From Burkholderiales bacterium (GTDB lineage: Bacteria; Pseudomonadota; Gammaproteobacteria; Burkholderiales; JAEUMW01), in contig JAEUMX010000132.1 in the NCBI GenBank assembly GCA_016791285.1, forward strand, positions 1 to 24,051: a stretch of 24,051 nucleotides of DNA, read 5' to 3'. The notes beneath the pieces are model-generated. The model worked only from the letters and a program-made list of their open reading frames with translations, made no database searches and was not told the origin of the DNA. Shown here in pieces: positions 9,603 through 16,885 of the stretch. The stretch's first letter is position 1. Every line of letters begins with the position of its first letter. The position numbers were made by a program, and so were the translations under genes.

Positions 9603-10268
9603 TCAGCGAGCGGCGCGGGAGGGTACAACGGGGACCAGATCCTCGGCCAGGTGCCGTAACAGAGGATCGCTCGCCAAGCGGGCAAAACCGGCCTGAGTAT
9701 CCAGATCCCAGAGCGTAGGAAGTTCGAGCCAACGCCACCTCACTTCGCGCAGACGGGACTTCAGCGCATCCATCACGGTACCCGTCGTCCATGACAGATC
9801 CTTGAACACTTCTTCCGCTGCTTTGCGCATGCCGCCAGCGGCACAGCGGCCGTCGTCCATCGGTACGAAGGCGGCATCGTAACCATCGTCCAGCGCTTCG
9901 GCCACCATGCGCAGATGCACGGGCAGCAGCGCCGGACAGTTCGAACCCATCACGATCGCGAACGGATGCGCCGTTAGCAGTGCCTCGAACGTGCGGAAGA
10001 GCCGCATGCCCAGGTCGCCACTGCCTTGCACGCGCAGGGTGATGGGATGCGCGCGCGCCATCTCCGCGAAAAACGGATTCAGCATCGACGGTCGGCACCA
10101 GAGTTCGACCGGGCCTATGTTGGCCTCGACGGCGGTGGTGATGGCGTGATCGGTGCAGCGCTCGTACAGGGTGGCGGCACCGTCTGCACCCACGAGCGGG
10201 ATCAGGGGGGTGCGAACCGTGCCAGGAACGGGGGCCTTGGCAAGGATGGCGATTGCGGTCTCAGTCAT
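9603..10268 (-). CDS. TIGR04282 (DUF2064) paralog, copy B with altered active-site motifs
   Basis: A 221-residue tandem paralog of copy A, alignable over the full length with nearly no gaps (for example IGPVELWC, the FRTFEALL segment and the C-terminal WDLDTQAGFARLASDPLLRHL). Three motifs that are standard in copy A are changed. KTRL becomes RTPL (R24 to P21), GSDCP becomes GSNCP (the presumed metal-binding D113 to N110), and DGGYALVGL becomes DGRCAAGGM. The frame is intact and its ATG overlaps the stop of the preceding phosphoesterase gene by 4 bp (ATGA), so it is expressed as part of the operon rather than being a random remnant. It may be an inactive partner subunit of copy A or may bind a different substrate. 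Confidence 0.88.
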   Translation of the reverse strand: MTETAIAILAKAPVPGTVRTPLIPLVGADGAATLYERCTDHAITTAVEANIGPVELWCRPSMLNPFFAEMARAHPITLRVQGSGDLGMRLFRTFEALLTAHPFAIVMGSNCPALLPVHLRMVAEALDDGYDAAFVPMDDGRCAAGGMRKAAEEVFKDLSWTTGTVMDALKSRLREVRWRWLELPTLWDLDTQAGFARLASDPLLRHLAEDLVPVVPSRAAR

Positions 10269-11263
10269 GGTCGGTGCGTTGGGGTCCGGCAGGCAGGGAG
10301 CATCTTTGCCGGCTCGGGTGCAAGCTCCGTTCCAGTGTCGATGCGGTCATGGTAACCCCGATGAGCGGGTGAACCGAGCGGCCAATTGGCAAGGAAGCGT
10401 TTCAACCATTGCGCATGATTGTAATGCAATGGCAGGGCGTCGACATGGAGCGGGCCCACCTGATAGCCATACAGCGCCCGCCCTGGCGCTGCCGGTGACG
10501 TCGACACGCGCGTGATCAATCCCCAGCGACTGCCCCGGAAATTGGGCATTCCGGCTGCTCCGTTGTTGGCCACGATGCAGCTTCGATCGTGCACCGTGAG
10601 CACCTTCATTACCGGCAGGCAGGTGTGGCTGGAAAGATACACTCGCACGTTCGCTTCGCTGAACCATTGCGCCACCACGCTCTCGGAAGTGGTCACGGCC
10701 GGGGCGCAGCCGGTCCCTTCGTGCGCCAGGGCTTCGCGCGCGAAGCCCCAGCCCGCGAGAGACTCGGGGTCGCCGTGCAGGATGCCGACCCGCACCCCGC
10801 CCATCTCGAAGGTCCGCACCTTCGGCAGCAGCGCCAGCCGGGCGGTGAGATCCGGAAAGCGGACTGCCGTCTCGAGCAGACGCGCCATGATCTGGTTCGA
10901 GCGGTGCACCGTGGCGTCGTCTACCCAGACGGGATATGCGCAGCCGCAACCCGCCCCGCTGTTGGCGCCCAGCTCTGCCTCGACGTTGCCAAGCGTCGCG
11001 CTGTGTTGGAGCACGGTCTCGTTCACCGCTTCGAAGCTCTCTGCGTCGACGTTGAACCAGTTGAAATCGCCGTTGAAGACGAGTGTGACGGGCGACCCAC
11101 TGCGTTCCTCCTCGCGTTGCAGCTCGAGCACCGCGGTCAGCGCCTCCGGGTTGCCGTAGAGTCCGCCGATCGCATACACGGTGACGGCGTGCTCAGTCGG
11201 CACTTGCCGGAAGAGCGCGGGCGAGTAGCGGTAGTGCAGCGGGCAGGAGCGACCGGGAATCAC
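10265..11263 (-). CDS. Metallophosphoesterase-like protein with substituted metal motifs
   Basis: About 332 residues from a GTG at 11263, chosen because it overlaps the upstream glycosyltransferase stop as GTGA. The frame is open further upstream, and internal GTGs at 11203 and 11179 are alternatives. The layout follows calcineurin-like phosphoesterases: strand VYAIGGLYGNPEALTAVL (family form SDIHGN), then LVFNGDFNWFN (family GD), VGILHGDPESLAGWGFA (family H/GDP), and VYLSSHTCLPVMK (family GHTH). The first metal motif D-x-H reads G-x-Y and the last His of GHTH reads Cys, so canonical two-metal catalysis is doubtful. A Cys pair in GAGCGCAYPVW is notable. The gene overlaps both neighbours by 4 bp and is firmly part of the operon. 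Substrate unknown. Confidence 0.75.
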   Translation of the reverse strand: MIPGRSCPLHYRYSPALFRQVPTEHAVTVYAIGGLYGNPEALTAVLELQREEERSGSPVTLVFNGDFNWFNVDAESFEAVNETVLQHSATLGNVEAELGANSGAGCGCAYPVWVDDATVHRSNQIMARLLETAVRFPDLTARLALLPKVRTFEMGGVRVGILHGDPESLAGWGFAREALAHEGTGCAPAVTTSESVVAQWFSEANVRVYLSSHTCLPVMKVLTVHDRSCIVANNGAAGMPNFRGSRWGLITRVSTSPAAPGRALYGYQVGPLHVDALPLHYNHAQWLKRFLANWPLGSPAHRGYHDRIDTGTELAPEPAKMLPACRTPTHRP

Positions 11264-12006
11264 GGCGACTGCCGGTGGTCGCGGCGGTAGTAGCGACGCG
11301 CGAGATCCGACGGGTCCGCTCCGAGGAAGAAGGCCAGCCGCAGACGCCACATGAGCCAGATGGTGCGCAGAGCGCCTTCGCGCTGCCATTTCCGGCTCGA
11401 TGCCACGACGCGCACGCGCAGGCACAGCGGTCGGCTCGCGTGCTTCAATCGCGCCGAGAGCGCGACGTCTTCCATCAGCGCGAGCGCCGGAAACCCGCCT
11501 GCCCTGTCGAAGGCCGCGCGCGTGACGAAGATGGCCTGATCGCCGGTCGCGATTCCGGTCAGTCGCGAGCGGAGGTTCATGAAGAACTCCACGACGCGCA
11601 GCAGCGGCCGCTCGCCCGAGAGGCGGATATCGAATCGACCCCAGACCCGGGCGCTGTGCGCGAGCGCCGCACGGATCGTGAGGTCGGCGTCGGGCGGCAG
11701 GCGCGTGTCGGCGTGGAGAAACAACAGCACCGCACCGGTTGCGGCGCGAGCGCCTGCGTTCATCTGCAAGGCACGTCCGCGCGGACTCGCGAGCACCGTA
11801 TCGGCGAAGGGGCGGGCCGCATCAAGGCAGCCGTCGTGACTGCCGCCGTCGACGACGATGACCTCGGCGCCGCGCACCCTCAGCGGTTGCAGGTGTGCGA
11901 GGCTCTCGGCCAGGGTGGCCGCTTCGTTCAGCACCGGCACGACGATGGACAGCCGTGCATTGCCCTCGCGCCTCGCGTCGTCGGAATATCTGTCCGTCCG
12001 CGTCAT
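11260..12006 (-). CDS. TIGR04283 family 2 glycosyltransferase (arsenosugar-associated)
   Basis: A 248-residue GT2 (GT-A fold) transferase. It shows LSIVVPVLNEAATLAESL at 19-36, VIVVDGGSHDG at 49-59, and a DXD-like metal site in LLFLHADTRLP at 94-104. GDQAIFVTRAAFDRAGGFP and the late SSRKWQREGALRTIW are family-typical. NCBI names the family 'arsenosugar biosynthesis glycosyltransferase'; older naming was rSAM/selenodomain-associated transferase 2. The ATG at 12006 overlaps the DUF547 stop by 4 bp, and its own stop overlaps the next gene. Likely cytosolic or peripheral to the inner membrane. Family assignment is secure; the acceptor is inferred from context. Confidence 0.92.
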   Translation of the reverse strand: MTRTDRYSDDARREGNARLSIVVPVLNEAATLAESLAHLQPLRVRGAEVIVVDGGSHDGCLDAARPFADTVLASPRGRALQMNAGARAATGAVLLFLHADTRLPPDADLTIRAALAHSARVWGRFDIRLSGERPLLRVVEFFMNLRSRLTGIATGDQAIFVTRAAFDRAGGFPALALMEDVALSARLKHASRPLCLRVRVVASSRKWQREGALRTIWLMWRLRLAFFLGADPSDLARRYYRRDHRQSP

Positions 12007-12800
12007 TTTCTAACGTCGTTCAGCGACCAGTCGTAGTCGAGGAAGGCAATCTTCACCCTGCCGTCGCGGATGGCCTGCTGCGCATCGGGCGCGTCGGTCA
12101 TCGCGGCGGCATGGCGGGCGAAGAAACCCGCGAGGCCGCCTTTCCCGCGCTTGAAGTCGGCACCGTACCAGTCGAAGATCTTCGAGACCTCCAGCGAGCC
12201 CGACGCCGGCACATATCGATTGCGGCTGCGGTCGGACAGGAAGCGCTGCGTCTGGTCCTCGAGCTGCGCGTCGAGCCGGTCGGCCACATAAGCCTCGTTG
12301 CGCAACGCCGGGCAGCCGATGGAGGCGCAGTTCACCGCGAAGTGGATGCGCGGCTCGTCGTAGAGGCCGGGTTTGCGAATGGTGTCGTGCTCGATGCCGT
12401 CGAGGCTCATCGGCGTGCCGAGCAGCGTGAAGAATTTGTCCTTCCAGGGGTTGCCGACAAAGATCCCGAAATCGCGAATCGATCCGAGCTTCGGATAGCG
12501 CGTGAGGATCTTCTCGATCGTGAACGCGTTGTACGCATTGATCAGAAAAGCGAGTTGCTCGGCCTTGCTCCAGCCGTCGAACTCGCGTCGCGTCACCGCA
12601 GACAGCGAACCCAGATAAGCCCGGAGTTGCGCGCGCTCACCCTCGAAGCGAGCATAGCGCACCTCGGATGCGTGACCCGCATCGATCCATACGACGTTCT
12701 TCGCGAGAAGCTCGTTCCAGGCGGCGTGACGGTGGTCGAACGCAGCGGCGACGTGCGGTGGGAGCAGGAGGAGTGCGAGCAGGGCGAAGAGGTGGCGCAT
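12003..12800 (-). CDS. Exported DUF547 protein (papain/transglutaminase-like fold)
   Basis: A 265-residue protein with a signal peptide (about residues 1-20) and one DUF547 domain. The hallmark motifs are AFLINAYNAFTIEKIL, NPWKDKFFTLLGTPMSLDGIEH and HFAVNCASIGCPALRNEAY, the last containing the Cys proposed as the nucleophile of the family. SKIFDWYGADF and FLDYDWSLND close the domain. The enzymatic activity of DUF547 is not established. It starts 19 bases after the VTT-oxidoreductase gene and overlaps the TIGR04283 gene by 4 bp, so it belongs to the cluster. A periplasmic location is inferred. Confidence 0.9.
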   Translation of the reverse strand: MRHLFALLALLLLPPHVAAAFDHRHAAWNELLAKNVVWIDAGHASEVRYARFEGERAQLRAYLGSLSAVTRREFDGWSKAEQLAFLINAYNAFTIEKILTRYPKLGSIRDFGIFVGNPWKDKFFTLLGTPMSLDGIEHDTIRKPGLYDEPRIHFAVNCASIGCPALRNEAYVADRLDAQLEDQTQRFLSDRSRNRYVPASGSLEVSKIFDWYGADFKRGKGGLAGFFARHAAAMTDAPDAQQAIRDGRVKIAFLDYDWSLNDVRK

Positions 12801-12819
12801 CGCTCGATGAATCCGTTCG

Positions 12820-15051
12820 TCAATGCGCTTCGGCGGGGAACGCGCGGCGCCTGTCTGAAACGAGCGCAGGCAGCCGCGCCAGGAGGCCGCCGACCCCGCG
12901 CTCGTGGCGGCCCCAGGCGTGGAACGCGTCGAGGAACGCGAGCTGTCCGGCGGTCACCTGCTTGCGCTTCCAGGCGCCGGCCGCGTACTTGTTCGCCTCC
13001 ACCATCGTCGGATAGATGTGGATCGTGCCGAGGATCTTGTTCAGCCCGATACCGTGCTTCATCGCGGTGATGTATTCGATGATGAGATCGCCCGCATGCT
13101 CGCCCGCGATGGTCACGCCCAGGATGCGATCGCTTCCGGGAGCAGTCAGCACTTTGACGACCCCCTCGGCCTCGCTATCGGCGATTGCGCGATCGAGCTC
13201 GTCGATGCCGTAGGTGGTCACCTCGTAGGGGATGTTCTTCTCGTTCGCCTCGGTCTCGTTCAGGCCGACGCGCGCCACCTCGGGCTCGGTGAAGGTCGCC
13301 CACGGAATCACGGAGAAGTCCGCCTTGTACTTCCTGAACGCGCCGAAGAGCGCGTTGACGGACGCATACCAGGCGGTGTGGGCTGCCGTGTGGGTGAACT
13401 GATACGGACCCGCGACATCGCCGCACGCGTAGATGTTGGGGTAGACGGTTTGCATGTACTCGTTCACCTCGACCGTGCGCTGCTTCGTGACCGGAATGCC
13501 GAGTGCTTCGAGTCCGTAGCCCTCGGTGTTCGCAACGCGCCCGACTGCGCACAACAGCGTATCGAAGGGGATACGGACCTCTCGCCCATCGGTCTGCGCG
13601 AGCAGGATCTTCTCGCCGTTCTCGATCGCGAACGCTTTCGCCTTGTGGCCGATCAGCACGTCGATGCCCTCGGCGCGGAAGCGCTTCGTCACCATCTCGG
13701 AGATCTCGGGGTCCTCCCGGATCATGAGGCGGGACAGCATCTCGACCTGCGTCACCTTCGAGCCCAGGCGCGCGAAGCACTGAGCGAGCTCGCAGCCGAT
13801 CGGGCCGCCGCCCAGCACCACGAGCCGCGGCGGTAGCTGGCGGAGGTTCCATACCGTGTCCGATGTGAGGCAGCCGACCGCCTCGATGCCCGGGATCGGC
13901 GGCACGAACGGGCGCGCGCCTGCGGCGATCACGATCGACTTGGTCGCGAGCGTGCGCGTCTGCCCGTTTTGCAGTTGTACCTCGACCGTCCACGGCGAGG
14001 TGAGCTTTGCCTCGCCGGCCACGCACTCGACGCCCAGGTTCGTGTAGCGCGCGACCGAATCGTGCGGCTCGACCTGCTCGACCACGCGCTGCACCCGCTC
14101 CATGATCTGCGCGAAGTCGAACTCGGCGGAGGCCGACGCGATGCCGAACTCGCGGCAGCGCTTGACGTGCGAGAGAAACCTGGCGGAGCGGATCAGCGCC
14201 TTCGACGGAACGCAGCCGGTGTTGAGGCAATCGCCGCCCATGCGATGGCGCTCGACGAGCGTCACCTTCGCCTTCACCGCCGCGCCGATGTAGGCGGACA
14301 CGAGGCCCGCGGACCCGGCACCGATCACGACCAGATTGCGGTCGAAGCGGGTGGGGCGCTGCCATTTCGCATACACCTTGCGAGCTTTGATGGTGCCCAC
14401 GATCTTCTTCGCGATCAGGGGGAAGACGCCGAGCAGGACGAACGAGAGCAGCAGACCCGGCGACAGGATACCCTTGAGCGAATCGATCTTTCCGAGCTGG
14501 GTGCCGGCGTTCACGTATGCCAGCGTGCCGAGCAGCATGCCGGCCTGGCTCACCCAGTAGAACGTGCGGCTCTTGATCGGGGTGAGGCCCATCACGAGAT
14601 TGATGACGAAGAACGGAAACGCCGGCACCAGGCGCAGCGTGAAGAGGTAGAAGCCGCCTTCGCGCTCGACACCGCGGTTGATCGCCGCGAGCTTGTCGCC
14701 GAACTTCTTCTGGATCGCGTCGCGCAACAGGAAGCGGCTGGCGAGAAACGCGAGGGTTGCCCCGATCGACGACGCGAAGGAAACGATCACCGTGCCCCAC
14801 AGCAGCCCGAAGATGGCGCCCGCCACCAGCGTGAGAATGGCGGCGCCCGGCAGCGAGAGGCCGGTGACCCCGACATAGACCGCGAAGAAGATCGCGGCTG
14901 CCCGCAGCGGCGCGGCGTGAACGTATTCCATGATCGTCGCCTGCTGCGACTTGAAGTAGTCCAGGGTGAAGAAGCGTCCGAGATCGAAGGCGAAGAAGGC
15001 GACGATCGCGACGGCGAGCGTGATCAGCACGACCAGACGACTTCGGTTCAT
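12820..15051 (-). CDS. VTT/TVP38 membrane domain fused to FAD-dependent disulfide oxidoreductase
   Basis: A 743-residue two-domain protein. Residues 1-225 form a VTT (TVP38/TMEM64, DedA-like) domain: several hydrophobic helices, with GAIFGLLWGTVIVSFASSIGATLAFLASR and RLVPAFPFFVINLVMGLTPI. Residues 238-690 form a class I pyridine nucleotide-disulfide oxidoreductase resembling mercuric reductase and dihydrolipoamide dehydrogenase. It has the FAD motif GAGSAG (244-249), redox pair C275/C280 in GGDCLNTGCVPSK, NAD(P) motif GGGPIG (414-419), CGDVAGP near 543, and the interface H679/E685 in HIYPTMVEA. No N-terminal HMA or C-terminal mercury-binding cysteines are seen. A strong Shine-Dalgarno (GGAGG) precedes the ATG. 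It may transfer NAD(P)H electrons to a thiol or oxyanion substrate at the inner membrane; the substrate is unknown. Confidence 0.93.
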   Translation of the reverse strand: MNRSRLVVLITLAVAIVAFFAFDLGRFFTLDYFKSQQATIMEYVHAAPLRAAAIFFAVYVGVTGLSLPGAAILTLVAGAIFGLLWGTVIVSFASSIGATLAFLASRFLLRDAIQKKFGDKLAAINRGVEREGGFYLFTLRLVPAFPFFVINLVMGLTPIKSRTFYWVSQAGMLLGTLAYVNAGTQLGKIDSLKGILSPGLLLSFVLLGVFPLIAKKIVGTIKARKVYAKWQRPTRFDRNLVVIGAGSAGLVSAYIGAAVKAKVTLVERHRMGGDCLNTGCVPSKALIRSARFLSHVKRCREFGIASASAEFDFAQIMERVQRVVEQVEPHDSVARYTNLGVECVAGEAKLTSPWTVEVQLQNGQTRTLATKSIVIAAGARPFVPPIPGIEAVGCLTSDTVWNLRQLPPRLVVLGGGPIGCELAQCFARLGSKVTQVEMLSRLMIREDPEISEMVTKRFRAEGIDVLIGHKAKAFAIENGEKILLAQTDGREVRIPFDTLLCAVGRVANTEGYGLEALGIPVTKQRTVEVNEYMQTVYPNIYACGDVAGPYQFTHTAAHTAWYASVNALFGAFRKYKADFSVIPWATFTEPEVARVGLNETEANEKNIPYEVTTYGIDELDRAIADSEAEGVVKVLTAPGSDRILGVTIAGEHAGDLIIEYITAMKHGIGLNKILGTIHIYPTMVEANKYAAGAWKRKQVTAGQLAFLDAFHAWGRHERGVGGLLARLPALVSDRRRAFPAEAH

Positions 15052-15106
15052 TGTCCGTTCCTCCAGCCCCGCGCACCGTGCCCTGCTTCGACCTCGGCGC
15101 GGGACT

Positions 15107-15985
15107 TCACCGCGCGGGCGGATCGAGGACGTCGTGACGCACCTTCCGGCTCACGGCGTCGAAGGCGACGACCAACAAGACAATCGCGATCAGTATCGTC
15201 GCGAGCCGTCCCCATTGAAACAGCGACACGGCTTCGGACACCAGGAGCCCGAGGCCACCAGCGCCGATCAGGCCGAGCACGGTCGAGTCCCGCACGTTGA
15301 ACTCCCAGATGTAGAGGTGCACCGACAGCCAGCGCGGCAAGAGGGTGATGCGCAGCCCGTGGACCAGGGTCTGCAGCGGCGACAGCCCGAGCGCGACACC
15401 GGACTCGATCATGCGGGCATCGACGGACTCGATCGTTTCCGCGTACAGCTTGCCGTAGCTGCCGAACGAGTGCGCCGCGATCGCGAGGACCCCGGCCATC
15501 GGGCCGAGTCCGATGATGCCGACGATGATCAGCCCGAAGACGAGGGTGTGAATCGCCCGCGACACATCGAGCAGGAATCGGGCGGTTGACGCCAAGGGGT
15601 GGGGCAGCTGCATGTTCCTCGCGCTGACGAGCCCGAAGGGCAGGGCAAGGGCGGCGGCGAGGAACGAGCCCAGCGTTGCAATCGTGAAGGTCGTCGCGAC
15701 GGCGGCGGCCAACCCGCGCAGAAACCGCACCTCGGAAGTTCTCTGGTTCTCCACCCGCAGCACGCGACCGTCCGCGGTCCGGTACTCGAGCCGCTCGTTG
15801 CCGAACCACATGTCGACGAAGCTCGGTCGGGACAGTTCGTCGGCGGTGCGCTGCAGGTTCTGCCAGGGCCGGCGGCCGAAGCTGAAATCGCCGCTCGCCA
15901 CGAATTGCCATGTGATCCCGGCGAGCAGCGCAATGTATAGAAAGAGGTAGCATCGCAGACGTCGTACAGCCAACCCGCGGTACAT
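15107..15985 (-). CDS. PhnE-like ABC transporter permease
   Basis: A 292-residue inner-membrane permease of the phosphate/phosphonate/phosphite type. A first helix (about 10-30) is followed by a periplasmic stretch. The binding-protein-dependent permease core then begins at ATTFTIATLGSFLAAALALPFGL and contains the EAA-type loop (IESVDARMIESGVALGLSPLQTLVHGLRITLLPRW), which docks the ATPase. VRDSTVLGLIGAGGLG is highly characteristic of PhnE. The ATG lies 3 bases after the stop of the PhnD-like gene. No ABC ATPase (PhnC-like) is encoded next to it or elsewhere in the window, so it must use a distant ATPase. The substrate could be phosphite, a phosphonate or an arsenical; the sequence alone does not decide. 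Confidence 0.9.
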   Translation of the reverse strand: MYRGLAVRRLRCYLFLYIALLAGITWQFVASGDFSFGRRPWQNLQRTADELSRPSFVDMWFGNERLEYRTADGRVLRVENQRTSEVRFLRGLAAAVATTFTIATLGSFLAAALALPFGLVSARNMQLPHPLASTARFLLDVSRAIHTLVFGLIIVGIIGLGPMAGVLAIAAHSFGSYGKLYAETIESVDARMIESGVALGLSPLQTLVHGLRITLLPRWLSVHLYIWEFNVRDSTVLGLIGAGGLGLLVSEAVSLFQWGRLATILIAIVLLVVAFDAVSRKVRHDVLDPPAR

Positions 15986-15988
15986 CCG

Positions 15989-16864
15989 CTAGCGCCGTAC
16001 CGGAGCAAGTTTGCCGGTCGCGAGTCCCGCCTCTCTGATCGGGGCGTAGGCGGCGTCGTCGCTCTTCACGAATCCGGTATAGCGCGCTGGCAGCAGATCC
16101 GGTCGCGCCCTCAATTCGCTGCCCACCCTTTCCAGGGCCTGCTGGACACGCTGCACCAGCGCCTGATCCTTCGCGAGCTCCGCACTCACGGCAAAGGCAT
16201 CGTTCGGCAGCGGCGCCGAGGTCCAGATGATCTTGCTGTCTTCGGCTTTGATCAACCCATCGGCGATCATGGCGTTGCGGTTGCGGTTGTAGTCCGCACC
16301 CGCGTCGAGTTCGCCCCGCGTGACCTGGGTTTCGATCGCCTGGTGCTTGGTGTAGACGACCTTCGAGAAGAAGGTGTCGGGGTCGATGCTCATTTTCTGG
16401 AACTGATAGACCGGGATCAGATATCCCGAGGTGGAGCCCTTGTCGCCGAAGGCGAAGGTGCGTCCGCGCAGATCCTCGAGACGTTCGATCCCGGTCTTCG
16501 GGTTGGTCACGATGATCGCGTAATACTCGGGCTTGCCATCGTAGAGGTTGGTCGCGATCGCCTGCGCGCCGGACTGGTGATTCGCGAGCACGTATCCCCA
16601 CGGACCCATCAGCGCGAGATCCGTCTCGCCGTTGGCGAGCGACTTCGCGAGCCCTTCCCAGGTATCGACCGTGCGCAACACCACCTTTCGCCCAAGCTCG
16701 GCGGCGAGATACTCCGCGAGCGGGCGATAGGTCGCGTCGTTCTTGTCCTTGTCCGGCTGGAAGAGGCCGACACCGAACTGCAGGGGCGGTTCTTCGCCAT
16801 GGGCGGCAGTCAGGGTGAGCAGCGACGCACCGAGCACCAGCGCTCGCAGGATGCAACGAATCAT
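15989..16864 (-). CDS. PhnD-like periplasmic oxyanion-binding protein
   Basis: A 291-residue phosphate/phosphite/phosphonate-type solute-binding protein with a signal peptide (about residues 1-23, ending TAAHGEE). Typical segments are FGVGLFQPDKDKNDATYRPLAEYLAAELGRKV, DLALMGPWGYVLA, the ligand-binding FGDKGSTSGYLIP, KHQAIETQVTRGELDAGADYNRN and the late LLPARYTGFVKSDDAAYAPI. A GGAGGG Shine-Dalgarno lies 6 bases before the ATG. It follows arsS after 21 bases and precedes the PhnE-like permease. Members linked to arsenosugar or phosphite loci exist, but specificity would need the binding-pocket comparison. Family assignment is firm. Confidence 0.92.
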   Translation of the reverse strand: MIRCILRALVLGASLLTLTAAHGEEPPLQFGVGLFQPDKDKNDATYRPLAEYLAAELGRKVVLRTVDTWEGLAKSLANGETDLALMGPWGYVLANHQSGAQAIATNLYDGKPEYYAIIVTNPKTGIERLEDLRGRTFAFGDKGSTSGYLIPVYQFQKMSIDPDTFFSKVVYTKHQAIETQVTRGELDAGADYNRNRNAMIADGLIKAEDSKIIWTSAPLPNDAFAVSAELAKDQALVQRVQQALERVGSELRARPDLLPARYTGFVKSDDAAYAPIREAGLATGKLAPVRR

Positions 16865-16885
16865 GAGAAGCCCTCCAGCAATCGA

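Noticed and set aside
7753..9696. Plus-strand open frame of about 647 codons opposite the DUF3047 and TIGR04282 genes
   Set aside because: Antisense to three well-supported genes, low-complexity charged translation, no start signal or domain.
13969..15300. Plus-strand open frame opposite the VTT-oxidoreductase gene
   Set aside because: Asp/Glu/Arg-rich antisense shadow of a gene with complete catalytic motifs.
15048..16856. Second minus-strand frame of about 602 codons across the PhnD/PhnE-like genes
   Set aside because: Overlaps two recognised transport genes in another frame and shows only Arg/Pro/Ala-rich shadow composition; it does not encode the missing ATPase.
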